From an uncultured Bryobacteraceae bacterium (GTDB taxonomy: Bacteria; Acidobacteriota; Terriglobia; Bryobacterales; Bryobacteraceae): DNA of 64,000 nt. Numbering within the stretch: position 1 is the stretch's first letter; the number at the start of each line of letters is the position of its first letter. Shown here in pieces: positions 15,552 through 25,422 of this stretch. The notes beneath the pieces were generated by a model that saw only the letters and a list, made by a program, of their open reading frames with translations, was not told the DNA's origin and searched no databases. The DNA lies in contig CALJAM010000030.1 in assembly GCA_938027685.1 (NCBI GenBank), positions 1 to 64,000 of the forward strand, given 5' to 3'. A program made the position numbers and the translations under genes.

Positions 15552-15836
15552 GTGCCGGCGTACCTCCAACTGTTCCTCTATCTGCAACTGCTGGACTTTC
15601 TCACCACGATCGTCGGCATCCGTCTCGGTCTGGTCGAGCTCAGCCCGTTCATTCGCCGGCTGATGAGCGTCGGGCCGGTCTGGGGCGCACTGCTCTCGAA
15701 ACTGATGGCCGTCGCGCTAGCTGCGTTCTGTTTGTGGATTCACCGGCGCCGCCTGATCCGGTGGCTGAACTACTGGTACGCCGCCCTGGTAGTCTGGAAC
15801 CTTTCCATCATCTGGATCGCACTGGCGCGTTCCTGA
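15552..15836 (+). CDS. DUF5658-like small membrane protein
   Basis: This 94-residue protein has three hydrophobic segments. It begins at GTG 15552 with QLFLYLQLLDFLTTIVGIRL followed by VELSPFIRRLM, the LDxxTT...G..E.NP pattern of DUF5658 proteins. The function is unknown. It lies between GH172 and the sialidase-like gene. Confidence 0.65.
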   Translation: MPAYLQLFLYLQLLDFLTTIVGIRLGLVELSPFIRRLMSVGPVWGALLSKLMAVALAAFCLWIHRRRLIRWLNYWYAALVVWNLSIIWIALARS

Positions 15837-15862
15837 GCCCCGCCGTATTAGACTGGGGAGCG

Positions 15863-17068
15863 ATGCGCGCCCTCACTGTCCTTCTGAGCTGTCTGCTCTG
15901 GCCTGCGCTGTCGAGCGGCCAGCAGCCCCTCTACGAAGCCGAGCTGATTTTCCCGCTGGATGCACTGCATAATCATTCCTCCTCCATCGTTGAATTGCCC
16001 GACGGCGAGCTGATGGCCTGCTGGTATCGGGGCTCGGGCGAGCGCACGGCGGACGATGTACAGATCATGGCCGCTCGGCGTCGTCCGGGCGAGTCTTGGA
16101 GCGATCCCTTCGTGCTGGCGGATACGCCGGGCTTTCCCGATTGCAATCCGGTTCTTTTCGTCGACTCGCGGGAACGCCTCTGGCTGGTCTGGCCGGTCAT
16201 CGTGGCCAATGAATGGCACACGGCGCTGCTCAAGTACCGCATCTCGACCGACTACAAGCGGCCCGGTCCCCCGGCTTGGCAGGTGAGCGAACCCTGGCTG
16301 GTCGTGCCGCGCAACTTCCCGGAGAAGGTCCGCCGGACATTGGAGCCCCTGATCACCCCGGGCGCGCCGGAGCTCCAGATCCAGTGGGCGAAACGGATGC
16401 TCGAGCGTGCGGCGGACAAATACTTCACACGCATGGGCTGGATGCCGCGCAACCACCCCATCGAACTTCCTTCCGGGCGCATCCTGTTGCCACTGTACTC
16501 GGACGGTTTCAGTTTCTCGCTCATCGGCATTACCGACGACGGCGGCCTGACGTGGACGACGAGCGAGCCCTTGGTGGGCCCGGGACCCGTTCAGCCTACG
16601 TTGGCACGCAAGCGCGACGGCACGCTGGTCGCATATATGCGCGATAACGGGCCGCCGCCCAAGCGTGTCATGATGAGCATCTCGCAAGACGATGGGCTCA
16701 CGTGGTCGCCGGTCACGGATTCCGAGATTCCCAATCCCGGCTCCAGCCTGGAAGTTCTGGTGCTACGCGATGGGCAATGGGTGATGATCTACAACGACAC
16801 CGAGCGCGGTCGTCACTCCCTCGCGGTGGCCCTCTCCGACGACGAAGGCGCAACGTGGAAGTGGAAGCGCCATCTCGAGCTCGATGGCCGCGAACAAGGG
16901 GCCGGTTCCTATCACTACCCTTCGATCATCCAGGCGCGCGACGGTACGTTGCACGTGACGTACAGCTATTTCCTGAATCACCTGCCCAACGGCGAACCCC
17001 GGAAGTCCATCAAGCACGTCCGCTTCAACACGGCCTGGATCCGTCAGGGCGACCCGCCAGGACGTTGA
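15863..17068 (+). CDS. secreted sialidase-like (BNR/Asp-box) protein
   Basis: This is a 401-residue protein with a signal peptide (RALTVLLSCLLWPALSSGQ) and a six-bladed propeller of the exo-alpha-sialidase superfamily. Asp-box-like repeats are visible as ITDDGGLTW, ISQDDGLTW and LSDDEGATWKW, spaced about 60-70 residues apart. HNHSSSIVELPDGELMACWY is the typical first blade. Whether it cleaves sialic acid is uncertain: many bacterial members act on other sugars. ATG 15863 is preceded by GGGGAG, while the longer frame from 15734 overlaps DUF5658. Confidence 0.8.
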   Translation: MRALTVLLSCLLWPALSSGQQPLYEAELIFPLDALHNHSSSIVELPDGELMACWYRGSGERTADDVQIMAARRRPGESWSDPFVLADTPGFPDCNPVLFVDSRERLWLVWPVIVANEWHTALLKYRISTDYKRPGPPAWQVSEPWLVVPRNFPEKVRRTLEPLITPGAPELQIQWAKRMLERAADKYFTRMGWMPRNHPIELPSGRILLPLYSDGFSFSLIGITDDGGLTWTTSEPLVGPGPVQPTLARKRDGTLVAYMRDNGPPPKRVMMSISQDDGLTWSPVTDSEIPNPGSSLEVLVLRDGQWVMIYNDTERGRHSLAVALSDDEGATWKWKRHLELDGREQGAGSYHYPSIIQARDGTLHVTYSYFLNHLPNGEPRKSIKHVRFNTAWIRQGDPPGR

Positions 17069-17093
17069 GCTACGGCGGGACAATGAGGACGCA

Positions 17094-18764
17094 ATGAGCA
17101 CGATTTTTCGCACCCTGATCGCAAGCGGTCTCTTGATGGCTGCGGCGGCTGCCGCCCGCCAGCCGGTTCGCGCCCGTCATGCAATGGTGGTGACGCGCGA
17201 GCCGCACGCTACCGAGGTAGGCGTCGCCGTGCTCCGCGCGGGCGGCAATGCCGTGGATGCCGCGGTCGCCGTGGGTTTCGCGTTGGCAGTGACGCACCCC
17301 GCCGCCGGCAACTTGGGCGGAGGTGGCTTCATGCTGATCCGCTTCGCGGACGGCCGGGCTGCCTTCATCGACTTCCGTGAGCGTGCGCCCGCGGCAGCTT
17401 CGCGCGACATGTACCTGGGCCCGGACGGCAAGCCGACGCGTGAGAGCATCGAGGGCTGGAGAGCGGTGGCCGTCCCAGGCACGGTGCGCGGCCTGGAGTA
17501 CGCTGCTCGCAAGTACGGTACGCGGCCGTGGGCCGATCTGCTGGCGCCGGCCATCCGGCTGGCCCGCGACGGTTTCCCGGTCTCGTGGGGATTGGCGGAA
17601 AGCCTGCGCCGCAGCCAGTTGCTGGCCCGCTTTCCTGAATCGCGCCGCATTTTTCAGCGCGACGGACGCTACTTCGAGCCCGGCGAGCGACTCGTTCAGC
17701 CGGAATTGGCCCGCACGCTGGAACGCATCGCGCGCGCAGGCGCGGACGAATTCTACCAAGGCGAGACCGCGCACAGGCTTGCGGCTGCGATGCGCGAAAA
17801 CGGCGGACTGATCACGCTCGAGGATATGAAGGCGTATCGCCCGGTGGAAAGGGCGCCGCTGCGCGGCCGCTACCGCGGCTGCGAGATCCTGACCGCTCCT
17901 CCGCCTTCCTCGGGAGGCATCGGCATCCTGCAGATGCTCGGCATCCTCGAGGGTAGCGGTTTCGAAAAGCACGGGGCGGGCTCGGCTGCCTCCATCCACT
18001 GGATGGCGGAAGCCATGCGTCGATACTTCGCGGATCGCAGCGAGTACCTCGGCGATCCGGACTTCGTGCGCATTCCTGTGCGCGGTCTGCTGGATCCCCG
18101 CTACCTTGCCCAGCGTCGCGGCTCTATCGATCCCGAGCGCGCCACACCCAGCGAGCGCCTGGGGCCGGGACGTCCGCCGGGTTACGAGAGTGCCGAAACC
18201 ACGCACTACTCGATCGTGGACGCTCAGGGCAGCGCCGTCGCCGTCACGTACACGCTCAACGGCAGCTACGGATCCGGCGTCACGGCGCCTGGGCTCGGCT
18301 TCCTGCTCAACAACGAGATGGACGACTTCGCCGCTAGGCCCGGCTACCCTAACTATTACGGCCTCGTGCAGGGCGAAGCCAACGCGATTGCGCCCGGCAA
18401 GCGTCCTCTCTCCTCTATGACGCCCACCATCCTGCTGCGGGACGGGCGGCTGTACATGGTCTTGGGATCGCCGGGCGGTCCCCGCATCATCACCACCGTC
18501 CTCCAGGTCATCGTCAACGTGCTGGACTTCCACATGAACATCCGGGAGGCGACCGACTGGCCGCGTTTCCACCACCAGTGGCTACCCGATAAACTGTACA
18601 TGGAGCCCGGAATTTCTCCCGACACGCGCGCCTTGCTCGCCGCGCGCGGCTTTCAGATCGAACCGGCGCGCTCGATCGGTGAAGTGGCGGCGGTGTTGGT
18701 GGAGGGAGGTTGGCTGCACGGCGCCGCCGATTCGCGCGTGGAAGGCAAGGCGGACGGGTTCTGA
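17094..18764 (+). CDS. ggt: gamma-glutamyltransferase (glutathione hydrolase)
   Basis: This 556-residue N-terminal nucleophile hydrolase is made as a proenzyme and self-cleaves. The N-terminus is an export signal. The large-subunit core GGNAVDAAVAVGFALAVTHP is followed by GNLGGGGFM. The autocleavage site and nucleophile are in ESAETTHYSIVDAQG (Thr369 by my count), and the small subunit contains GSYGSGVTAPGLGFLLNNEMDDF and a glycine-rich loop GSPGGPRIITTVLQ. It degrades glutathione and other gamma-glutamyl compounds in the periplasm. It starts 23 nt after the sialidase-like gene and precedes the TIM-barrel gene by 6 nt. Confidence 0.93.
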   Translation: MSTIFRTLIASGLLMAAAAAARQPVRARHAMVVTREPHATEVGVAVLRAGGNAVDAAVAVGFALAVTHPAAGNLGGGGFMLIRFADGRAAFIDFRERAPAAASRDMYLGPDGKPTRESIEGWRAVAVPGTVRGLEYAARKYGTRPWADLLAPAIRLARDGFPVSWGLAESLRRSQLLARFPESRRIFQRDGRYFEPGERLVQPELARTLERIARAGADEFYQGETAHRLAAAMRENGGLITLEDMKAYRPVERAPLRGRYRGCEILTAPPPSSGGIGILQMLGILEGSGFEKHGAGSAASIHWMAEAMRRYFADRSEYLGDPDFVRIPVRGLLDPRYLAQRRGSIDPERATPSERLGPGRPPGYESAETTHYSIVDAQGSAVAVTYTLNGSYGSGVTAPGLGFLLNNEMDDFAARPGYPNYYGLVQGEANAIAPGKRPLSSMTPTILLRDGRLYMVLGSPGGPRIITTVLQVIVNVLDFHMNIREATDWPRFHHQWLPDKLYMEPGISPDTRALLAARGFQIEPARSIGEVAAVLVEGGWLHGAADSRVEGKADGF

Positions 18765-18770
18765 CGGCAT

Positions 18771-19601
18771 ATGATACGCGCTCTATCCACGCACCTGTTT
18801 GTCAACTATCGCCTCACGACGGCCCTGCTGGACAAGATCCAGAAGGCGGGCATCCCCGCGGTCGAAATTTTCTGCGCGCGCCAGCATCTGGATTATCGCA
18901 ACCGCGCGCAGATCACCGAGCTGGCCCACTGGTTCCGCGATTCCGAGCTCCGCTTTCATGCGCTGCACTCGCCCATTTACAGCGACGACGTGTGGGGGCG
19001 TTCGGGACCGAACGCCGTCCTCAACATCGCTGAGCCGTCCAAAACCCGTCGCATCCAGACCGTAGACGAGATCAAGCGCGCAATCGAGATCGCCGAATCC
19101 GCGCCCTTCCGCTTCCTCATCCAGCACATGGGACTGCCCGAGGAGGAATTCGACGAGCGCAAAGTGGAGGCGGCCTTTTCCTCGCTCGACGAACTCTCCG
19201 TTTTCGCACGGCAGCGAGGTGTGGAAATTCTGCTCGAGAACATTCCCAACGGACTCTCCACCGCTGACCGGCTGGGCGCCTTCTTCGAGCTGACGCATCT
19301 GAATCTGGGGGTCTGCTTCGACGTCGGCCACGCGCACCTGGACGAAGGGATCCCGCAGGCCTTCGGCAAGCTCAAAGAGCGCATTCGATCGACTCACCTT
19401 CACGATAACGACGGCCGGGAGGATGCCCACCTGATGCCCTTCCTCTCGTCGGGCGGCACGGTGGACTGGACAAGAACCGTCTCGCTGCTGCGCACGTGCG
19501 GCGACGATGTGCCCCTGCTGCTGGAAGTGCGCGAGACGCCGGAGATTCACAATCCCCTCGAGGCGGTGCAAGAGGTTTTCGAGCGCCTGGAGATGCTCTG
19601 A
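18771..19601 (+). CDS. xylose-isomerase-like TIM-barrel protein
   Basis: This is a 276-residue sugar phosphate isomerase/epimerase-superfamily protein (AP_endonuc_2 fold). It shows [53 protein letters not shown] with the metal-ligand Glu, [13 protein letters not shown] with Asp and His, [14 protein letters not shown] and LLLEVRET with the final Glu. All metal ligands of the fold are present, so it should be an active enzyme; the substrate is unknown. Its TGA overlaps the asnS ATG (TGATG), implying coupling. Confidence 0.8.
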   Translation: MIRALSTHLFVNYRLTTALLDKIQKAGIPAVEIFCARQHLDYRNRAQITELAHWFRDSELRFHALHSPIYSDDVWGRSGPNAVLNIAEPSKTRRIQTVDEIKRAIEIAESAPFRFLIQHMGLPEEEFDERKVEAAFSSLDELSVFARQRGVEILLENIPNGLSTADRLGAFFELTHLNLGVCFDVGHAHLDEGIPQAFGKLKERIRSTHLHDNDGREDAHLMPFLSSGGTVDWTRTVSLLRTCGDDVPLLLEVRETPEIHNPLEAVQEVFERLEML

Positions 19602-20923
19602 TGGCTGCACCTTCGGTTCCTCCCCGAATGGCGATCAGCGATGCGGCCCGCCATGTGGGACAGAGGGTCCGCATCGCGGGCTGGCTATACAACCTGCGTG
19701 AGAGCGGCAAGATTCTCTTCCCGCTAGTGCGCGACGGTACGGGCATCATGCAGTGCGTGGCGGTCAAAAGTGCGCTGCCGGAGGAAGTCTTCGAAACCGT
19801 CCGCGATCTGACGCAGGAATCCTCCATCATCGTCACCGGCGTGGTGCGGGCCGAACCGCGCGCGCCCGGCGGCTACGAGCTCGAACTGGACGGCATCGAG
19901 GTCATCCAGCGCGTGCCCGAAAGCGACCCCTATCCGATCACGCCCAAGGAGCACGGCATCGAGTTCCTGATGGATCGCCGCCATCTTTGGCTGCGCAGCC
20001 GGCGCCAGCACGCCATCCTGCGCATCCGCCACGAGGTGGTCCGCGCCGTCCGCGATTATTTCGATTCACACGGCTTCACCCTGGTGGACACCCCCATCTT
20101 TACCCCTTCAGCCTGCGAGGGAACCACCACGCTGTTCGAGGTGAATTACTTCGACCACGACAAGGTCTACCTGACGCAGTCCGGACAGCTTTACAACGAA
20201 GCTACGGCCATGGCCTTCGGCAAGGTGTACTGCTTCGGGCCCACCTTTCGCGCCGAGCGGTCCAAGACGCGCCGTCACCTGACCGAGTTCTGGATGGTCG
20301 AACCGGAGATGGCCTACGCGACGCTCGACGACGTCAAACAGGTGGCCGAGGAACTGGTCTGCTACGTGGTGGCGCGCGTGCTGGAAAACCGACGCGCCGA
20401 ACTGGCCGTGCTGGAGCGCGACGTCTCGAAGTTGGAGAACGTCAAGCCGCCTTTCCCGCAGATCAGCTACGACGAGGCTGTGCGGCGTTTACAGGCCAAG
20501 GGGAGTTCCATCCAGTGGGGCACGGACTTCGGGGGAACCGACGAGACGCTGCTCAGCGAGGATTTCGATCGGCCTTTCATGGTCGATCGCTTCCCGGCAG
20601 CGGTCAAGGCCTTCTACATGCAGCCAGACCCTGAGCGGCCCGAAGTCGTGCTGGGGGTGGACGTGCTGGCTCCCGAAGGCTACGGCGAGATCATCGGCGG
20701 GGGCCAGCGCATAGACGATCTGGAGCTGCTGCTGCGCCGCATCGAGGAACACAAGCTGCCGCGCGAAGCATTCGAATGGTACATCGACCTGCGCAAATAC
20801 GGTACGGTCCCGCACGGCGGCTTCGGCATGGGAATCGAGCGCTGCGTGGCCTGGATCTGCGGTCTCGACCACGTGCGCGAAACGATTGCCTTCCCGCGCA
20901 TGCTTTATCGCACGCGCCCCTGA
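19601..20923 (+). CDS. asnS: asparaginyl-tRNA synthetase
   Basis: This 440-residue class IIb synthetase charges tRNA-Asn. The N-terminal OB fold ([19 protein letters not shown]) recognises the anticodon. Motif 2 reads [26 protein letters not shown] and motif 3 [17 protein letters not shown]. The FRAE.S.T.RHL.EFWM signature separates AsnRS from AspRS. I chose ATG 19601, overlapping the stop of the preceding gene by one base; the frame extends upstream to 19496 without homology. Confidence 0.95.
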   Translation: MAAPSVPPRMAISDAARHVGQRVRIAGWLYNLRESGKILFPLVRDGTGIMQCVAVKSALPEEVFETVRDLTQESSIIVTGVVRAEPRAPGGYELELDGIEVIQRVPESDPYPITPKEHGIEFLMDRRHLWLRSRRQHAILRIRHEVVRAVRDYFDSHGFTLVDTPIFTPSACEGTTTLFEVNYFDHDKVYLTQSGQLYNEATAMAFGKVYCFGPTFRAERSKTRRHLTEFWMVEPEMAYATLDDVKQVAEELVCYVVARVLENRRAELAVLERDVSKLENVKPPFPQISYDEAVRRLQAKGSSIQWGTDFGGTDETLLSEDFDRPFMVDRFPAAVKAFYMQPDPERPEVVLGVDVLAPEGYGEIIGGGQRIDDLELLLRRIEEHKLPREAFEWYIDLRKYGTVPHGGFGMGIERCVAWICGLDHVRETIAFPRMLYRTRP

Positions 20924-20927
20924 GCCC

Positions 20928-21842
20928 ATGCCCTCAGCCCAGATCGCCATCATCGGGGCGCCGCTGGACCTGGGCGCCAGCCGCCGCGGCGTGGACATGG
21001 GACCTTCGGCCATTCGGGTGGCCAACATCGGGCCGCGCCTGGCTTCGCTCGGCTACCAGGTCGAGGATCTGGGCAACGTGGCCGTCGAGCAGCCCGAACG
21101 GGCGCCTCAAGGCCCCGCCAACGCCCGCTACCTGCCGCAGATCGCCGAGACCTGCCGGAAGCTGGCCCGCGCTGTCGAGCAGGCCGCCGGCCGCGGCCAA
21201 CTGCCGCTCGTATTGGGCGGCGACCACTCGGTGGCGGTGGGAACCATCGCCGGCATCTCGCGGCACTTCCGCAAGCGCAAAGGCCGAATCGGAGTGATCT
21301 GGATCGATGCGCATCCGGACATGAACACGCCGCAGACCAGCCCGAGCGGCAACGTACACGGCATGCCGCTGGCTTGTTCGATCGGCATGGGCCCACGCGC
21401 TCTCACCCACATCTATGGTTACGCACCCAAAGTGGATCCCAAGAACGTCGCCCTGATCGGATTGCGCGACGTGGATAGCCTCGAGAAGCCGCACGTCAAG
21501 CGGTCCGGCGTGCGCGCCTTCACCATGCGCGACATCGACGAGCGCGGCATGCGCGCCGTCATGGCCGAAGCCATCGAAATTGCGGGCGCCGGCACCGAGG
21601 GCTTCCATGTCTCGCTCGATATGGACAGCGTGGATCCCCAGGAGGCGCCGGGGGTGGGGACCCCCGTGAAAGGCGGTCTCAATTACCGGGAGGCCCACTT
21701 GGCCATGGAGATGATTTGCGATTCCGGCCGCATGATTTCCCTGGAAGTCGTCGAAGTCAATCCGGTGATTGACGAGGCCAACCGCACCGCGGTGCTGGCC
21801 GTGGAGCTGGTGATGTCCGCACTGGGGAAGCGCATCCTATGA
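20928..21842 (+). CDS. rocF: arginase
   Basis: This 304-residue ureohydrolase produces ornithine and urea from arginine with two Mn2+ ions. The motifs are in order: [32 protein letters not shown], and [22 protein letters not shown]. Together these supply the His, Asp and Asp metal ligands, and SGN...HG is the arginase substrate loop distinguishing it from agmatinase. ATG 20928 follows the asnS stop by 4 nt. Its stop overlaps the ddl ATG. Confidence 0.93.
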   Translation: MPSAQIAIIGAPLDLGASRRGVDMGPSAIRVANIGPRLASLGYQVEDLGNVAVEQPERAPQGPANARYLPQIAETCRKLARAVEQAAGRGQLPLVLGGDHSVAVGTIAGISRHFRKRKGRIGVIWIDAHPDMNTPQTSPSGNVHGMPLACSIGMGPRALTHIYGYAPKVDPKNVALIGLRDVDSLEKPHVKRSGVRAFTMRDIDERGMRAVMAEAIEIAGAGTEGFHVSLDMDSVDPQEAPGVGTPVKGGLNYREAHLAMEMICDSGRMISLEVVEVNPVIDEANRTAVLAVELVMSALGKRIL

Positions 21843-22816
21843 AGCTGCGCGTGGCGGTGCTGTACGGCGGGCGCAGCGGTGAGCACGAGGTGTCGATCCG
21901 GTCGGCCGAGAGCGTGATCGCGGCCATGGACCCTGCCCGCTACGAGGTCCTGCGCTTCTTCATCAGCAAGGAGGGTCGCTGGGAGCCGCACGCCCTCGTG
22001 CCTGAGCCGGGCGCCAATCCCGGAATCGACGTCGTCTTCCCGGTGCTGCACGGCACTTTTGGTGAGGACGGCACCGTGCAAGGCCTGCTGGAGTTGGCCG
22101 ACCTTCCGTACGTGGGTGCGGGTGTGCTGGCCAGCGCCGTCTCCATGGACAAGGACGTTATGAAGCGCCTCTGCCGGGAGGCCGGTTTGCCGGTGGTCGA
22201 ACACATTGTGCAGAGGCGGGGTGCGCTCGACGCTACGGCCATCGAGCAGCGCTTCGGGTATCCCGTTTTTGTGAAGCCCGCCAACCTGGGTTCCTCGGTC
22301 GCCGTCAGCAAAGCGCACAACCGCGCGGAACTGGAAGCTGCGCTGGAACTGGCCGCCCAGTACGACCGCAAAGTGATCGCCGAGCGCGCCATTCACGGAC
22401 GCGAACTGGAGTGCTCCGTGCTGGGCAACGACCGGCCGGAGGCTTCCCTGCCCTGCGAAATCGTCCCCTCGCGCGAGTTCTACGACTACGAGGACAAGTA
22501 CGTCCTGGATGCCGCGCGCCTGATCGTGCCGGCCGAACTCTCCGAGGAGCTGACGCGCGAGGTACGCCGGCTGGCGGTGGAGTGCTACCGCGTGGTGGAA
22601 TGCGAGGGCATGGCGCGTGTGGATTTCCTGCTGGAAGTGCCCGGCGAGAGGCTGTATATCAACGAAATCAACACCATTCCCGGCTTCACCTCCATCAGCA
22701 TGTTTCCGCGCATGTGGGAGGCGACCGGCCTGCCCTACCCGCGGCTGATCGACCGGCTGATCGAGTTGGCGCTCCAGCGCCACGCCGCGCGTCGCCAGAC
22801 CCGCTACAGCATCTGA
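21839..22816 (+). CDS. ddl: D-alanine--D-alanine ligase
   Basis: This 325-residue ATP-grasp ligase makes the D-Ala-D-Ala dipeptide for peptidoglycan. It has [17 protein letters not shown] at the N-terminus, [17 protein letters not shown], the ATP-grasp segments [20 protein letters not shown] and [12 protein letters not shown], and the Mg-binding [26 protein letters not shown]. An ATGA overlap couples it to arginase. The conserved EHE, SxxS and NEINT features are present, so activity is expected. Confidence 0.94.
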   Translation: MKLRVAVLYGGRSGEHEVSIRSAESVIAAMDPARYEVLRFFISKEGRWEPHALVPEPGANPGIDVVFPVLHGTFGEDGTVQGLLELADLPYVGAGVLASAVSMDKDVMKRLCREAGLPVVEHIVQRRGALDATAIEQRFGYPVFVKPANLGSSVAVSKAHNRAELEAALELAAQYDRKVIAERAIHGRELECSVLGNDRPEASLPCEIVPSREFYDYEDKYVLDAARLIVPAELSEELTREVRRLAVECYRVVECEGMARVDFLLEVPGERLYINEINTIPGFTSISMFPRMWEATGLPYPRLIDRLIELALQRHAARRQTRYSI

Positions 22817-22822
22817 TCATCC

Positions 22823-23296
22823 ATGCCGGGATGGGTGCGGCACCTCTGGTATCCGGCGCTCGTCGTGCTTGTGATCTGGTCTTGGACATGGCTGGATGCA
22901 GCCATGGGTTGGAGCGGCCCGCGCATCCGCTGGCTGGGCGCGACGCTGCTCGCGGCGGGCGGGTCGCTCGCGGGTTGGTGCTCGTGGCTGCTGGTTCGTC
23001 GGGGCCGCGGCACGCCGCATCCGTTCGCTGCCAAGACCAAGCAGCTGGTAACCGGCGGTCCCTACGCGGTCGTCCGGAACCCCATGATGTATGCGGTCGG
23101 TGCAATTTTGGCCGGGCTGGCGCTGTGGCGCGGCTCCGTGGGCCTGTGGTTGTGTCTAGGCGGCTTCATCGTCTATAGCCGCTGGTTCATACGGGCGTAC
23201 GAGGAGCGTGACATGCTCCGCCGCTTTGGCGAGGAATACCTGGAGTACTGTCGGCGGGTCCCGCGGTGGTGGCCGCGCCGCCGTCGCGAAAACTGA
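22823..23296 (+). CDS. isoprenylcysteine carboxyl methyltransferase-like membrane protein
   Basis: This 157-residue protein has four hydrophobic helices and the ICMT/phospholipid-methyltransferase C-terminal motif: GPYAVVRNPMMYAVGAILAG, then YEERDMLRRFGEEYLEYCRRVPRWWP. Bacterial members methylate small lipophilic or cysteine acceptors using SAM; the substrate is unknown. It starts 6 nt after ddl. Confidence 0.8.
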   Translation: MPGWVRHLWYPALVVLVIWSWTWLDAAMGWSGPRIRWLGATLLAAGGSLAGWCSWLLVRRGRGTPHPFAAKTKQLVTGGPYAVVRNPMMYAVGAILAGLALWRGSVGLWLCLGGFIVYSRWFIRAYEERDMLRRFGEEYLEYCRRVPRWWPRRRREN

Positions 23297-23322
23297 GCTG
23301 GAGACCGTGTGCCGGCGTCGAG

Positions 23323-23328
23323 TAAAAT
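23323..23328 (+). promoter_or_regulatory. -10 box, predicted leaderless start of the MBL-fold gene
   Basis: TAAAAT ends exactly 7 nt before ATG 23336, and no ribosome site is present. This favours ATG 23336 over GTG 23309 and ATG 23327. Confidence 0.45.
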
Positions 23329-23335
23329 GCTGGCC

Positions 23336-24055
23336 ATGAAACTGCTCGCGCTCGTTATGCTGACGATGACCGTTTTCTGCAGCCAGGCCCAGCGGCCGAC
23401 CGACGAGTTCCCGACTGCCGCCGGCCCGGTTCGCATCACTCCCATCCAGCACGCCAGCCTCATGCTGGAAGCCGGCGGCCAAGTCATTCACGTCGACCCG
23501 GTCGGCGAGCAGAATTACGCGAATTTACCCGCGGCGGACCTCATCCTGATCACGGACGTTCACGGCGACCATCTCGACGCCAAGGCTATCGCGCGAGTCC
23601 GCAAGAGCACCACGCAGATCTTCGCGCCGGAGGCTGCCCTGAAGACGATCCCCGAGGCGACCGTCATCCGCAATGGCGAAACCAGGAACTTCGGTAAGTG
23701 GACAATCGAGGCCCTCCCCGCTTATAACATACAGCGCGGACCTGCGCCCGGCCGCGTCTATCACGAGAAAGGTCGCGGCAACGGATACGTGCTTACCTTC
23801 GGCGGTAAGAGATTCTATATTTCCGGGGACACGGAAGGAGTGCCGGAAATGAAGGCGCTCCGCAATATCGACGTTGCCTTCGTGTGCATGAACCTGCCTT
23901 ACACGATGCCCCCGGAAGAAGCTGCGGAGGCCATCCGCGCCTTCAAGCCGAAAGTAGTCTACCCCTATCATTACCGGAATTCCGACCTTTCCGTACTCGA
24001 GAAGGCCCTGACCGGCACGGGCATCGAAGTGCGCCTGCGCAACTGGTATCGCTGA
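23336..24055 (+). CDS. exported metallo-beta-lactamase-fold hydrolase
   Basis: This 239-residue protein has a signal peptide (LLALVMLTMTVFCSQAQ) and an UlaG-like MBL domain: ITPIQHASLMLEAGGQVIHVDP, LILITDVHGDHLD, a Gly-rich strand and SGDTEGVPEM, VYPYHYRN. The first-site motif is DVHGDHLD, where typical enzymes have THxHxDH, so one zinc ligand is changed. The reaction is unknown. It converges on the heparinase-like gene. Confidence 0.8.
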   Translation: MKLLALVMLTMTVFCSQAQRPTDEFPTAAGPVRITPIQHASLMLEAGGQVIHVDPVGEQNYANLPAADLILITDVHGDHLDAKAIARVRKSTTQIFAPEAALKTIPEATVIRNGETRNFGKWTIEALPAYNIQRGPAPGRVYHEKGRGNGYVLTFGGKRFYISGDTEGVPEMKALRNIDVAFVCMNLPYTMPPEEAAEAIRAFKPKVVYPYHYRNSDLSVLEKALTGTGIEVRLRNWYR

Positions 24056-24063
24056 GGAGGACC

Positions 24064-25422
24064 TCAACGGTAGAGCGCGGGCCCGCGAGCGCGCAGGCGG
24101 ATGCCGCCCCCGGTGCCCGCGGGCAGGCTGAGAATTCCGCCGCCGTCGGTGTGCTCCTCTCTCATCTCCTCGTCGTCCACCTCGACGTCGTAGGCATGGC
24201 GGGGCTTGAGCCCCAGAAGGAACAGGGGGCCGTCGTTCCGGGGCACGCGCAGGCGGTCACGATTCCCGACGCAGATTACCCGTGCCTCGCCGACCTTGAT
24301 CAGCTCGGTGGCCTTGCCGGGGGATAGACGTTTTGGACGCCCTTCCTGGAAGGTCTGGAGGGATTCCTCGAAGTGGCCGAGCCAAACGGCATCATCATCC
24401 CAACTGGAGCGAAGAAAGAGGTAACCCGATTGGGGCTCGTGATAGAGAAGCGGCAGACTGTGGTAAGTGAGTCCCGGATGGTAGGGATTGGCCCACAGAA
24501 ACTCATACGGGACCCCGAAGGGGTGCCGCATCAGGAAGCGATCTTGCATGACCCATCCCTGCAGGAACTGGGTCTCGCGCGCATTGGGATCATAGGCCAC
24601 CATGGCCATGTCGGCCGCACGGGAAACCATGGCAGCTTCCAGGTCCGGCTCGGCCGCAGGCGATGCGGGGATTCTGTAGTCGTTTTCGCCGCCCGGGTAG
24701 GCTGCAGGGTAGTAACTCATCAGACGGAAGAACGGTAGTTGGATGAAGTACGCGCGGGCATCCTCGCGAAGGTCCAGATCGAGGTTATCGCGTAGGGCGT
24801 GCAGCAGCTCCAGCAGCGCGTAGTGCTCGTTGCGCGGAATGGGCCGCCCGGCGCCGAGACCCGGCGCAACCCTGCCGCGCCACCAAGTTTCAACGACCCG
24901 GCGCAATTCGGCCGCCGCCGTCCGCGGCTGGGAATCGGCCAGCGCCAGGGCGGCGAAAACACGTGAGCGCGTTTCGCTTACTCCTTCTCCCGCGGGCCGC
25001 CGCAGGGCTTCTTCCAGGCGCGCGGCCAGGCGACTCGTCTGCTCCGCGTTCATAACGGGGCTGCACCAATCCATCACCAGAGCGAGCTGCCGCAGATCGC
25101 TGGAGCGCGCCAGCGCCCACTGCACCGCTCTCCTGCCGATCTCCTCCTCGCCGCTCACGCGGTAGTAAAGCCCCAGGGCGAATCCCGGTTCGGGCAACGA
25201 GGCGCCGCCCCGCACCAAGGCGTCGAACTGTTCCCACCGCATGGATTGCCGTTGGCGCTCGCGCTGGAGCAGACGCAAACGCTGGGGGCGCAGCAGCAAG
25301 CGCGGCGGAGCTGTGCCAGGCAGATATTCGGTGTCGTTGCCGGGCGGCGGGCCGGGCTGCGTGAGCAGGACCGCCGGCAGCAGCCATGCGAACGTCAGGC
25401 CAGTCAAATCAGATTGTGTCAC
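24064..25422 (-). CDS. heparinase II/III-like exported protein
   Basis: This is a 452-residue protein starting at GTG 25422, with a hydrophobic signal (GLTFAWLLPAVLL). A helical N-terminal half (residues about 50-260) resembles the (alpha/alpha) toroid of polysaccharide lyases. It is followed by a beta domain starting GYLFLRSSWDDDAVWLGHF, which resembles the heparinase II/III beta-sandwich entry (RSDW...WL.F). Catalytic Tyr/His residues cannot be assigned with confidence, so lyase activity is only suggested. Across its start lies GTGTCACAGCGACAC (25415-25429), an inverted repeat. Confidence 0.55.
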   Translation of the reverse strand: MTQSDLTGLTFAWLLPAVLLTQPGPPPGNDTEYLPGTAPPRLLLRPQRLRLLQRERQRQSMRWEQFDALVRGGASLPEPGFALGLYYRVSGEEEIGRRAVQWALARSSDLRQLALVMDWCSPVMNAEQTSRLAARLEEALRRPAGEGVSETRSRVFAALALADSQPRTAAAELRRVVETWWRGRVAPGLGAGRPIPRNEHYALLELLHALRDNLDLDLREDARAYFIQLPFFRLMSYYPAAYPGGENDYRIPASPAAEPDLEAAMVSRAADMAMVAYDPNARETQFLQGWVMQDRFLMRHPFGVPYEFLWANPYHPGLTYHSLPLLYHEPQSGYLFLRSSWDDDAVWLGHFEESLQTFQEGRPKRLSPGKATELIKVGEARVICVGNRDRLRVPRNDGPLFLLGLKPRHAYDVEVDDEEMREEHTDGGGILSLPAGTGGGIRLRARGPALYR

